Shown here piece after piece: positions 7,971-16,434 of a DNA stretch of 64,000 nucleotides. The number at the start of each line of letters is the position of its first letter. Position 1 is the first letter of the stretch. This DNA comes from JAUIAI01 sp041396685. GTDB taxonomy: Bacteria; Pseudomonadota; Gammaproteobacteria; Burkholderiales; Burkholderiaceae_E. The notes beneath the pieces are model-generated. The model searched no databases, was not told where the DNA came from, and worked only from the letters and a program-made list of their open reading frames with translations. Position numbers and translations under genes: made by a program. Location: assembly GCA_041396685.1 (NCBI GenBank), contig JAWKYD010000025.1:1-64000 (forward strand), read 5' to 3'.

Positions 7971-10601
7971 ATGACTTCCAAACCGGATCAGATCGAATCG
8001 GCAATCGCCAATCACACGCCGATGATGCAGCAGTACCTTCGCCTGAAGGCGGAACAGCCCAAGATCCTGCTGTTCTACCGGATGGGCGATTTCTACGAGA
8101 TGTTCTATGCCGACGCCGAGAAGGCGGCGCGGCTGCTGGGCATCACCCTGACCCGGCGCGGCGCGTCGAACGGCGAGCCCATCCCCATGGCCGGCGTGCC
8201 GGTACAGGCTCTCGATCACTACCTGGCTCGCCTCGTGCGGCTCGGCGAATCGGTGGCCATCTGCGAGCAGATCGGTGATCCGGCCACCAGCAAGGGGCCG
8301 GTCGAACGCAAGATCGTGCGCGTGGTCACGCCGGGCACGCTCACCGATGACCAGTTGCTGCCCCAGCGCGCCGACAATCTGCTGCTCGCGGTGCGCCCCG
8401 GTCGGCCGCACGGCCTGGCCTGGATGTCCCTGGCGAGTGGCGAATGCTGGTTGGCCGATGTCGCGCCGGGCCGCCTGGCCAGCGAACTCGACCGGCTCGC
8501 GCCGGCCGAGATCCTGGTGCCCGAGGGCAGTGATACCGCTCAATTCGGCGAGCGTCGGTTGACGCTGGTGCCCCCCTGGCAATTCGATCGCGAGCGTGCA
8601 CGCCGGCGCGTCGGAGAGCTCACCGGCGCCGCCGGCCTGGCCGGCTTCGACATCGACGAAGACATGCGTGCCCTCGGCGCGCTGAGCGCGCTGTTCGATT
8701 ACGCGGAAGCCACTCAGGGCCAGGCGCTCACCTTCCTGTCGCGCCTGCAGGCCTATCACGCCGACGACACGATCTGGCTGGACGCCGCGGCGCGCCAGAA
8801 CCTCGAGATCCTGCGCCCCCTGCGCGACAACGACGGCCCCAGCCTGTTGTCGGTCCTCGAGCGTTGCGCGACCTCGGCCGGGGCGCGCCTGCTGCGTCGC
8901 TGGCTATCGGCGCCGCCGCGCGATCGGTCGGTGTCGGCGGCGCGCCATGCACGCGTGGCCGCCCTGCTCCAGCACGGTTGCGATCGGCTGCATCTGTCCC
9001 TGTCGCGCCTGCCCGATTTCGAACGCATCGCTTCGCGCATCGCGCTGGGCTCGGCCAGGCCGCGCGATCTCGCCGCCCTGCGCGACGCCGCCGATGCCAT
9101 CGACGCGCTCGGTGCCGAGCTCGCCACGCCGGCGCTGCACGAACCGTTCTCGACGATCGCCGAGGCGCTGCGCATGCCCGGCCAGCCACTGGCCGCGCTG
9201 CGCGCGACGCTCGCCGACGAGCCGGCCGCCAACGCCCGCGACGGCGGCGTGATCCGCGACGGCTTCGATCCGTTGCTCGACGAGCTACGTGCCATCGACA
9301 GCGGCTGTGACGACTTCCTTACGGCCCTGGAAGCGCGCGAGCGCGAGCGCCTGAACCTCTCCGGGCTCAAGGTGGGTTTCAACCAGGTGCACGGCTTTTT
9401 CATCGAAGTGCCCAAGAGTCAGACGCGCGCGGTGCCCGACGACTACCGACGCCGCCAGACACTGAAGAACGCCGAGCGCTACATCACGCCCGAACTCAAG
9501 GCCTTCGAGGACAAGGCCTTGTCGGCACGCGAGCGGGCGCAGGCGCGCGAGCGCGAATGCTACGAGCGCTTGCTGGCCGAGCTGCAACCCTCGGTCGGCG
9601 AGTGGCAGACGCTCGGCGCCACGGTCGGCGAGCTCGACGTGATGGTCAATTTCGCGCGCCGGGCCGAGGCGCTCGGCTGGAGCCGGCCCGAATTCGTGCC
9701 GGTTCCGGGCATCGAACTGCGCGGCGCACGCCACCCGGTGGTCGAGGCGGCAATCGAGCAGTACGTACCCAACGACTGCGTGCTCAGCCCGAATCGCCGC
9801 TTCATGATCATCACCGGCCCGAACATGGGCGGCAAGTCCACGTTCATGCGCTCGGTGGCGCTGATCGCCCTGCTCGCCTATGCCGGCAGCTACGTCCCGG
9901 CCAGCCGCTGTGTGCTCGGCCCGCTCGACCGCATCTACACGCGCATCGGTGCCTCGGACGATCTGGCGGGCGGACGCTCGACCTTCATGGTCGAGATGAC
10001 CGAGGCTGCGGCGATACTGAACGGCGCCACCGACCGATCGCTGGTGCTGATGGATGAAATCGGTCGCGGCACCTCCACCTTCGACGGCCTGTCGCTCGCC
10101 CACGCGATCGCGGAGCGCCTGCTCGCCCACAATCGCGCGCTGACGCTGTTTGCGACCCACTACTTCGAGATCACCCGTTTGGCCGAGCGACATGCGCAGG
10201 CCTGCAACATGCACGTGGCCGCGGCCGAGACCCGACAGGGCATCGCATTCCTGCACGAGCTGCGCGACGGGCCTGCCAGCCGCAGCTACGGTTTGCAGGT
10301 GGCCCGTCTGGCCGGCATCCCGGCACCCGTCGTGCGCAGCGCGGCACAGATCATGGAGAAGCTCGAGAGCCGGGCCAACGCCGAGCAGGACCAGTTCGAT
10401 CTGTTTGCCGATGGTGCGGGCGACGGCGGCGGGCCGGTGCCGTCGATCCCGCCCGACGCAGCGGGCGGTCGGCAGTCGGCGATCGCCGCCGAACTGGGCG
10501 ATGCGCTGGCCGAGCTGAGTCTGGACGATCTCAGCGCCCGCGATGCGCTCGACTGGCTGTACCGCTGGCGGGCGCGGCTCGATGACGAGATGGGGCACTG
10601 A
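7971..10601 (+). CDS. mutS: DNA mismatch repair protein MutS
   Basis: Recognises base mismatches and small loops and recruits MutL. It has 876 residues from the ATG at 7971, chosen because it places the mismatch-reading motif F-Y-E at residues 41-43 (RMGDFYEMF), close to its position in E. coli MutS; earlier ATGs at 7923 and 7860 would add 16 or 37 unusual residues. The ATPase domain has Walker A GPNMGGKST at about 616-624, the Walker B block LMDEIGRGTSTFDG and the switch ATHYFE. The C-terminal tail ends in a helix-rich segment as in full-length family members. Its stop overlaps the next start (TGATG). Confidence 0.97.
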   Translation: MTSKPDQIESAIANHTPMMQQYLRLKAEQPKILLFYRMGDFYEMFYADAEKAARLLGITLTRRGASNGEPIPMAGVPVQALDHYLARLVRLGESVAICEQIGDPATSKGPVERKIVRVVTPGTLTDDQLLPQRADNLLLAVRPGRPHGLAWMSLASGECWLADVAPGRLASELDRLAPAEILVPEGSDTAQFGERRLTLVPPWQFDRERARRRVGELTGAAGLAGFDIDEDMRALGALSALFDYAEATQGQALTFLSRLQAYHADDTIWLDAAARQNLEILRPLRDNDGPSLLSVLERCATSAGARLLRRWLSAPPRDRSVSAARHARVAALLQHGCDRLHLSLSRLPDFERIASRIALGSARPRDLAALRDAADAIDALGAELATPALHEPFSTIAEALRMPGQPLAALRATLADEPAANARDGGVIRDGFDPLLDELRAIDSGCDDFLTALEARERERLNLSGLKVGFNQVHGFFIEVPKSQTRAVPDDYRRRQTLKNAERYITPELKAFEDKALSARERAQARERECYERLLAELQPSVGEWQTLGATVGELDVMVNFARRAEALGWSRPEFVPVPGIELRGARHPVVEAAIEQYVPNDCVLSPNRRFMIITGPNMGGKSTFMRSVALIALLAYAGSYVPASRCVLGPLDRIYTRIGASDDLAGGRSTFMVEMTEAAAILNGATDRSLVLMDEIGRGTSTFDGLSLAHAIAERLLAHNRALTLFATHYFEITRLAERHAQACNMHVAAAETRQGIAFLHELRDGPASRSYGLQVARLAGIPAPVVRSAAQIMEKLESRANAEQDQFDLFADGAGDGGGPVPSIPPDAAGGRQSAIAAELGDALAELSLDDLSARDALDWLYRWRARLDDEMGH

Positions 10602-11671
10602 TGCGCGCCGGCCGTCGCCGTTTCGGCCTCGCCACCATCGCCGGTGCGGCCCTGTCGTCGGGTGGCCGCCGGCGGTTGGGCCGAGCCGCCATGGCCGGCG
10701 CGGCCTGGTTGGCGGGCACTCGCAACAGCACTGCGACGTCCTCACGGAGCACACGCTTCACGTTCATCGGCGACACCTCCTACGACGCGGCCGAGGCCGC
10801 CGACCTGCGCCGGCTGTTGCCGATCGCGACCGCGGATGTCGATTTCACCGTCCACGTGGGCGACATCAAATCGGGGCTCGAGTCCTGCGAGGACGCGGTG
10901 CTCGAGCATCACCTGTATACGCTGGCCAGCACCGGCAGACCGATGGTCTACGTGCCCGGGGACAACGAGTGGACCGATTGCCATCGCCTGCTTGCCGGCA
11001 GCTACGATCCGCTCGAGCGTCTGAGCCGCCTTCGCGAGCTGGCCTATCGTCCGCATCGATTCCTCGATCCCGCCGGGCTCGAGCGTCAGACCATGGCCGG
11101 CGTTGCCTGGCCCGAGCACCAGCGCTGGCGCAGCGGTCCGGCCCTGTTCACGACGCTCAACGTTCCCGGCAGCGACGATGCGCTGCGTACCCGCATCGCA
11201 GAGATCGAGCACCGCCGCCGGGCGACGGCCGTGACCGCATGGCTGATCGAATCCGCCAAACGCGCGCGCAACGAGCGGCTGCCGGTGCTGGTCGTCGCCA
11301 TCCACGCGGACACGGCGCCAGGCAGTCTGCACGCCCGCGATCTGGATGCCGACGTGATCGACCTCGACAATCCCTACGGCTGGTTCAGGGCGTTGCTTTG
11401 GCAGGTGGTCTGCGCTTTTCCCGGACAGGTGCTGCTGCTCAACGGCGATCTGCACGTGGTGTGGCACGACAGGCCGTGGCGCAACGGGCAGTTCGCCGGC
11501 AACGCCGCCGATCGCTTTGCCGTGCCGCTGGCAACGGTTCAATCGCGCATGGCGGCATTTCAGCGTGTTCAGTGCTTCGGCTCACCGTCGAGCAAGTACT
11601 ACCTGACCATCACGATCGCCGCAACGCCCGACCAGCCGGCGGTGATCGACGTGCGCACGCATTCGATCTGA
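10601..11671 (+). CDS. Exported calcineurin-like metallophosphoesterase
   Basis: A 356-residue protein with the metallophosphatase pattern: TFIGDTSYDA (first Asp), FTVHVGDIKSG (bridging Asp), YVPGDNEWTDC (Asn) and a late LLLNGDLHVVWHD, where GDLH stands in for the usual GHTH. The N-terminus reads MRAGRRRFGLATIAGAALSS, a twin-arginine-like signal followed by a second basic/hydrophobic stretch, so export by Tat is likely. The start codon overlaps the mutS stop by one base, so translation is coupled to mutS although the product seems to act outside the cytoplasm. The substrate is unknown. It is not LpxH-like. Confidence 0.8.
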   Translation: MRAGRRRFGLATIAGAALSSGGRRRLGRAAMAGAAWLAGTRNSTATSSRSTRFTFIGDTSYDAAEAADLRRLLPIATADVDFTVHVGDIKSGLESCEDAVLEHHLYTLASTGRPMVYVPGDNEWTDCHRLLAGSYDPLERLSRLRELAYRPHRFLDPAGLERQTMAGVAWPEHQRWRSGPALFTTLNVPGSDDALRTRIAEIEHRRRATAVTAWLIESAKRARNERLPVLVVAIHADTAPGSLHARDLDADVIDLDNPYGWFRALLWQVVCAFPGQVLLLNGDLHVVWHDRPWRNGQFAGNAADRFAVPLATVQSRMAAFQRVQCFGSPSSKYYLTITIAATPDQPAVIDVRTHSI

Positions 11672-11705
11672 GCCCGCCGGGGGTTGCCGGCTATCGCGCA
11701 CCTCG

Positions 11706-11728
11706 CGCGAGCGCCACTACGGCTCGCG
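11706..11728. terminator. Convergent hairpin between metallophosphoesterase and slyD-like gene
   Basis: A perfect 7-bp inverted repeat CGCGAGC / GCTCGCG (11706-11712 and 11722-11728) with a 9-base loop lies in the 57-bp gap between two converging genes. It directly abuts the stop of the minus-strand gene. There is no T-tract, so it may act as a weak or bidirectional terminator. Confidence 0.45.
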
Positions 11729-12271
11729 TCAGTGCAGTGGCCCGCCGGCCGACGATGCCCCGCCGTCGAGTGCGGCCAGACGCTCGGCCGCGACCTCGTC
11801 GTCGGTGGCCGGGCGCATGTCCTGCACGACGATGTCGAAGCGCACCGCGATTCCCGCCAGCGGATGGTTGCCATCGAGTACCGCCTGGCCCTGCGCGAGG
11901 TCGGTCACGGTGTACAACAAACCGTCGGCCGCCTGGCCCGGCACGTTCTCGAACACCATGCCGGTCTCGACCTCACCGGGCAGGCGATCGCGCGGCACGA
12001 TCACCAGCAGCTCGGGGTCGTAATCGCCGAACGCGTCGTCCGGCTCGAGCCGGACCGACACCGATTCCCCCGCCGCTCGTCCATCGAGCGCCTCTTCGAG
12101 CCTTGGCAGAATGGCACCATAGCCGCCGTGCAGATAGGTCAGTTCACGGGTCTGATCCTCGAGCGGCTCACCCTGCGCATCCCACAAACGGTAGTGCACA
12201 GTCACCCACCATCCATCGCGAATGCGCGACAGTTCCTCGCCCGCGGCATCGTCGCCGTAGAGTTCATCCAT
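11729..12271 (-). CDS. SlyD-like FKBP-type peptidyl-prolyl isomerase
   Basis: FKBP-fold prolyl isomerase/chaperone of the SlyD class, about 180 residues. Diagnostic parts are VTVHYRLWDAQGEPLEDQTR, the LHGGYGAILPRLEEALDG strand-helix, and an inserted flap domain (PDDAFGDYDPELLVIVPRDRLP to LDGNHPLAGIAVRFDIVV). The His/Cys-rich nickel-binding tail of E. coli SlyD is absent; the C-terminus is acidic then Gly/Ser-rich. The start at 12271 uses the same CATG as the divergent cupin gene, so the two genes share two bases at their start codons. It probably acts on nascent proteins in the cytoplasm. Confidence 0.9.
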   Translation of the reverse strand: MDELYGDDAAGEELSRIRDGWWVTVHYRLWDAQGEPLEDQTRELTYLHGGYGAILPRLEEALDGRAAGESVSVRLEPDDAFGDYDPELLVIVPRDRLPGEVETGMVFENVPGQAADGLLYTVTDLAQGQAVLDGNHPLAGIAVRFDIVVQDMRPATDDEVAAERLAALDGGASSAGGPLH

Positions 12272-13517
12272 GATCAAGCCCGTTGTGCCCCAGCCGGGGC
12301 CGTCGATCGACATCGAGACCGCCCCCGATCCCCTGGCGGGCACGGATGCGGCCATGCGTTTTCTGCAATCGTACTGGCAACGCCGTCCGGCGCTGCTGCG
12401 CGCCACGACGGTCCTGGGGACTCCCGGGCTCGCCGAGGCATTGTCGCCGGCCGAACTGATCGCGCTGGCCGCCAAGCCCGATGTCGAGTCGCGGCTGGTG
12501 CGCCGCCAGGGCAAGCGCTATCGGCTCGAGCACGGCCCCTTCGCGGCCGGTGCGCTGCCCTCGCCCGACGTCGGCCGCTGGACCCTCCTGGTGCAAGGTG
12601 TCGACCTGCACAGCGAACCGGCCGCCGGCTTGCGGGATCGGTTTCGTTTCGTCACCGACGTACGCCTGGATGACATCATGGTCAGCCTGGCGGCCAACGA
12701 CGGCGGCGTTGGTCCGCATGTCGACTCCTACGACGTGTTCCTGATCCAGGTTCACGGCCGCCGCCGCTGGCGCATTGCGCCGCCCGGTGTGGAAGCCTGG
12801 CAAAAAGACCAGCCGCTGCGCGTCCTGGCGCGTTTCGATCCCACCGAGCAGTGGGATCTGGATCCTGGCGACGTTCTCTACCTGCCGCCGGGCTGGGCAC
12901 ACGACGGCGTCGGGCTCGGAACCTGCGTGACCGCGTCGGTCGGGTTTCGATCGCCGAACGCGCGCGAACTGCTCGGTTCGTTCCTGCAGGATCAGGTCGA
13001 CCAGATGCTCGAGGAAGCGCCCGCGCCCGACGATCCTGCCGGCAAACCGCTGACCGACCGGCTCGAGGCGGCCGAGTTCGCGCATTGGCGCGACCATCCC
13101 GCGGCGCTCTCGCCGGGGCTGCTACGCACCATGCTGACGACCCTGGAGCAGTGGCGACCAGCACCAGAGGCGATGATCGACTTCGTCGGACGCATGCTGA
13201 CCGAGCCAAAGCCATCGACCACATTCGAGGCCCCGTCGCCGAAGCGCATCGCCACGCTGGGCGAGCAGGCGGCCGTCGCTGGCATCGTGCTCGACCGGCG
13301 AACCCGCATGAGCTATGCCGAACGCACGGTGTTCATCAATGGCGATTCGTTCATGACCGATGGTCGAACCGCGCAACTGCTGACCGTACTGGCCGACCAC
13401 CGCCAACTGGACGCCACCGAGATGAGCGAGTTGCTGCGCGATGCCGATGTCTCGGACATCCTCATCGACTGGCTGTCGCTGGGCTGGATTCATCCGCTGC
13501 AAAGGCGACAAAATTGA
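12270..13517 (+). CDS. Cupin 4 family 2-oxoglutarate oxygenase (YcfD/RoxA-like)
   Basis: JmjC-type Fe(II)/2-oxoglutarate oxygenase; the E. coli relative YcfD hydroxylates an arginine in ribosomal protein L16. It has 415 residues. The start region FLQSYWQRRPALLR, the middle RWTLLVQGVDLH and the C-terminal winged-helix part follow the YcfD pattern. Iron ligands are visible: His150 and Asp152 in GPHVDSYDVF and His211 in PPGWAHDGVGLG. Arg/Lys of GRRRWRI would hold 2-oxoglutarate. The ATG at 12270 overlaps the start of the SlyD-like gene; an internal ATG at 12354 is the alternative and would free the overlap. Ribosome hydroxylation is inferred from family. Confidence 0.9.
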   Translation: MIKPVVPQPGPSIDIETAPDPLAGTDAAMRFLQSYWQRRPALLRATTVLGTPGLAEALSPAELIALAAKPDVESRLVRRQGKRYRLEHGPFAAGALPSPDVGRWTLLVQGVDLHSEPAAGLRDRFRFVTDVRLDDIMVSLAANDGGVGPHVDSYDVFLIQVHGRRRWRIAPPGVEAWQKDQPLRVLARFDPTEQWDLDPGDVLYLPPGWAHDGVGLGTCVTASVGFRSPNARELLGSFLQDQVDQMLEEAPAPDDPAGKPLTDRLEAAEFAHWRDHPAALSPGLLRTMLTTLEQWRPAPEAMIDFVGRMLTEPKPSTTFEAPSPKRIATLGEQAAVAGIVLDRRTRMSYAERTVFINGDSFMTDGRTAQLLTVLADHRQLDATEMSELLRDADVSDILIDWLSLGWIHPLQRRQN

Positions 13518-13613
13518 CGTCGGGTCGGGCCAGGTACTGCCAAAATGGGGGCCCTTCGAGACTGTTGACCGCAAGCGCGCCCGCCGGCGTCGTCGGCTGC
13601 GCGCGTCCAGAAC

Positions 13614-14696
13614 GTGCCTGACATGACATCCCGCAGCGGCCGGCGCGCAACGATCGGCTCACTCATTTCTATCGTCCTGTTCGCGCTCGCGACACTGGTC
13701 GCGGTCGAGTTCGGTGTACGCCAGATCGCGCCCGACCCGCGCCTGCGCGAGGTCAGCGACGGCCTGCGCGACCTTGCCGCCGCCGATCCCTACACGCTGG
13801 TGGTCGGATCCAGCCACGGCCGCACCTTCCATGCGCTCGGGCGCGCACTCGCCGAGCGCACGGGTCAGACCATGCCGCTGGTGTCGGTGCCGCTCGAACT
13901 CGGCAAGCTCGAACCCTACCGGTGGATGCTGGAGCACCGCATCGCACCGCTGATCGACGCGCCCGACGGCAGCCGCGATCCGGGACACCGCCATCTTCGA
14001 CGCCTGATCCTGCTGACCGAGTGGTGGGACAGCTGCGACCATCCCGACGGCCGGCATCCGAATCTGCCTTCGCGAGCCTGGGACTGGTCCGCCTATCGCG
14101 ACGATGTGCTGGCCGAAGGCGTCACCCCGTTCAATCGCGACTACGTGCGCCGGCGCATCCGCGAATGGCTGGGCTTTTCGCGTCTGGTCGTCGACCGCAG
14201 CTTTCCGGGCATTCGCGCCCATCTCCAGGCCCGGCTCAAGGGGCTGGACGCCCCGCCCGGCCGCACCGACGCCGAGGAAGCGGCCTTCCTGGCGAGCTGG
14301 CGCGAGATGACCGACGGGGGCGCCCGCTGCCAGGGCGCCGCGCAACAGATGCGCGCCTTGCAGGAGATCATCGCGTTCGCGCAGCATCGCGGCCTCGAGA
14401 TGCACATCGTGCTGTTCCCGCGCAAGCCCGCAACCATCACCCCGTTCGCGCGCGAGCACACGTTCGCACCGTTTCGGGAGCGGATCACGCACGCCATTGC
14501 CGGGCGTGGCGTCATCCTGCATGACCTCACCGCCGCGACACCACTGGGCGACGACGACTTCATGGCCGACTTCGACCATGTCAATGCGGCGGGCAACCGC
14601 AAGTTCGCCGACTGGGCGCTGGCAGGGCCGTTCTCGTTCCTGCTCGGCCCCGAGTCCGAACTCACGCATCAGCCGGTGCGCGCCCGGGAGCACTGA
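13614..14696 (+). CDS. Membrane-anchored SGNH-like protein (DltD/AlgJ-type partner)
   Basis: A 360-residue protein with one N-terminal membrane anchor (about residues 11-35: RATIGSLISIVLFALATLVAVEF) and the rest extracytoplasmic. The SGNH features are LVVGSSHGRTFHALG (candidate nucleophile Ser in GSSH) and DFDHVNAAGNRKFADW near the C-terminus (Asp-x-x-His-like). It looks like the DltD, AlgX/AlgJ or PatB partners that accompany MBOAT acyltransferases and finish acyl transfer to extracellular glycans. Its stop overlaps the MBOAT start (TGATG). A second ATG at 13623 would shorten it by three residues. The acceptor is unknown. Confidence 0.75.
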   Translation: MPDMTSRSGRRATIGSLISIVLFALATLVAVEFGVRQIAPDPRLREVSDGLRDLAAADPYTLVVGSSHGRTFHALGRALAERTGQTMPLVSVPLELGKLEPYRWMLEHRIAPLIDAPDGSRDPGHRHLRRLILLTEWWDSCDHPDGRHPNLPSRAWDWSAYRDDVLAEGVTPFNRDYVRRRIREWLGFSRLVVDRSFPGIRAHLQARLKGLDAPPGRTDAEEAAFLASWREMTDGGARCQGAAQQMRALQEIIAFAQHRGLEMHIVLFPRKPATITPFAREHTFAPFRERITHAIAGRGVILHDLTAATPLGDDDFMADFDHVNAAGNRKFADWALAGPFSFLLGPESELTHQPVRAREH

Positions 14697-16144
14697 TGAG
14701 CATCGTCGACGTCGAGTTCGCATTCTTCCTGCCCGTCCTACTGCTGATCTACTGGGGGCTTGCCCGCGGTGCGCGCGGGCGCAACGCCGTCCTGCTGGCG
14801 GCCGGCTATGCCTTCTACGCGAGCTGGCACTGGCCGCTGCTGGGCCTGGTGATCGCCGGCACGCTGATCGATCTCGCCTGCGCGCGCGTGTTGGTGGCCG
14901 ACACCACGGCGCTGCGGCGGCGACTGGCGCTCACCATGAGCCTGGCCTTCAGCCTGGGCGCGCTCGCATTCTTCAAGTACGGCGATTTCTTCATCGGCCA
15001 GTTCGTAGCGCTGGCGCGATCGCTCGGCTTGTCGCCGAGCTTCCAGACGCTCGGCCTGATCCTGCCCCTGGGTATCTCGTATTACACCCTGCAGCGCGTT
15101 GGCTACATGCTCGACCTGTACTGGCGCCGACGCGAACCGGCGACCCACTGGCTCGATTTCGCGGTCTTCGCCTGCTTTTTCCCGCAACTGGGCGCCGGAC
15201 CGATCGCGCGCGGTCACGAACTACTGCCACAACTGGCTGGCGAACGCCGCCTGAGCCCGCAGCTGGTAGCCGATGCCGCCTTCACCTATCTGCTCGGCCT
15301 GACCATGCAGGCCTGGGCCGGCGCTGCCATCGGCGAGGCCTTGGTCGACCCGGTGTTCGCGGCACCGGCCGAATACAACGCGCTCGCCCACTGGGGCGCG
15401 GTGATCGGCTTCGCGCTGCAGGTGTTCGCGGATTTCGCCGGCTATTCACTGATGGCGATCGGTGTCGGCCTGGCCTTTGGCATCCGGCTGCCGATCAACT
15501 TCGATCGGCCGTTCCTGAGCACCAGCCTGCCGGAATTCTGGCGCCGCTGGCACATCACGCTGAACCGCTGGCTGTTCGACTACATCTTTACGCCGCTGAT
15601 CACCAGCACCGGCTGGTTTCGTGGCCGCATGGCCTTCGCGCTGATGCTGACCTTCCTGGCGTCAGGTCTCTGGCACGGCGCGAACTGGACCTTCATCGTC
15701 TGGGGTGCGTTGCACGGGCTGGGCATGATCGTGCATCTGCGTTGGGACGAGCGATACAAGCAATGGTGCCGTCGTGATCGCCGTTTCGTGGCCTGGCGTC
15801 GATCGTTGCCGTACCGGCTGCTCGCATGGGCGCTGACGATCACCTTCTTCGTGCTGTGCCTGGTGCCGTTTCGCTCGCCGAGCATCGATGGTGCAGTGGC
15901 GTTCTCGATAGCGTTGTTCTCGGCCGACGGCGTTGCCGGTCCGCAGTTGTCGCCCTCGATGCTGCTCGCGATCGGCTTCCTGATAGCCCACCATCTGCTG
16001 GGTCTGCCGGTGCTCAGAGTCGTCACTCAGACATTCTTTGCCCTGCCTGCGCCCTTGCGCGGCGTGGCCTACGGGCTGCTGATCGCCTTCCTGTTCGTGT
16101 CGATGCCGATCGGTCCGGGCACCTTCATCTATCAACAGTTCTGA
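14696..16144 (+). CDS. MBOAT family O-acyltransferase (AlgI/DltB-like)
   Basis: A 482-residue polytopic membrane protein of the MBOAT family, which moves acyl groups across the inner membrane to extracytoplasmic acceptors. Family blocks are clear: LPLGISYYTLQRVGYMLDLY, CFFPQLGAGPIARG, FWRRWHITLNRWLFDYIF and the catalytic-His segment ASGLWHGANWTFIVWGALHG. About 11 hydrophobic segments are present. It is one base from the SGNH gene upstream and 11 bases from the acyl carrier protein gene downstream. The combination of MBOAT, SGNH, carrier protein and AMP-forming ligase parallels dltABCD. Donor and acceptor cannot be read from sequence. Confidence 0.9.
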   Translation: MSIVDVEFAFFLPVLLLIYWGLARGARGRNAVLLAAGYAFYASWHWPLLGLVIAGTLIDLACARVLVADTTALRRRLALTMSLAFSLGALAFFKYGDFFIGQFVALARSLGLSPSFQTLGLILPLGISYYTLQRVGYMLDLYWRRREPATHWLDFAVFACFFPQLGAGPIARGHELLPQLAGERRLSPQLVADAAFTYLLGLTMQAWAGAAIGEALVDPVFAAPAEYNALAHWGAVIGFALQVFADFAGYSLMAIGVGLAFGIRLPINFDRPFLSTSLPEFWRRWHITLNRWLFDYIFTPLITSTGWFRGRMAFALMLTFLASGLWHGANWTFIVWGALHGLGMIVHLRWDERYKQWCRRDRRFVAWRRSLPYRLLAWALTITFFVLCLVPFRSPSIDGAVAFSIALFSADGVAGPQLSPSMLLAIGFLIAHHLLGLPVLRVVTQTFFALPAPLRGVAYGLLIAFLFVSMPIGPGTFIYQQF

Positions 16145-16155
16145 GGCCGGTCACC

Positions 16156-16434
16156 GTGAACGATTCCCAGCTTGCCCTGCGTCGCCTGGTCATCGACTGG
16201 CTCGACGACGAGATCCACTTCGGCGAGGCCGAGACCTTGATCGGCGATGATGAGCGATCGTTCCTGGCCAATGGCGTTCTCGACAGCCTCGGCTTCGTCA
16301 AGCTGATCCTCTTTCTCGAGAACAGTTGCGGCGTGCGCCTGGACCCCCAGAAGCTGACCCCGGAAAACTTCGACAGCCTGGGCAAGATCGTGCGCCACGT
16401 TTCGGCCTTGCCCGGCTTTCGCGCGCCCGCATGA
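16156..16434 (+). CDS. Acyl carrier protein (DltC-like)
   Basis: A 92-residue carrier protein starting at a GTG 11 bases after the MBOAT stop. The phosphopantetheine-accepting serine lies in FLANGVLDSLGFVKLI, matching the D-S-L signature, with the hydrophobic helix after it. The C-terminal part (LTPENFDSLGKIVRHV) is typical of the last helix of stand-alone carrier proteins. The last four bases overlap the next start (ATGA), so the downstream ligase is translationally coupled. It is likely charged by that ligase and used by the MBOAT protein, by analogy with DltC. Confidence 0.88.
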   Translation: MNDSQLALRRLVIDWLDDEIHFGEAETLIGDDERSFLANGVLDSLGFVKLILFLENSCGVRLDPQKLTPENFDSLGKIVRHVSALPGFRAPA

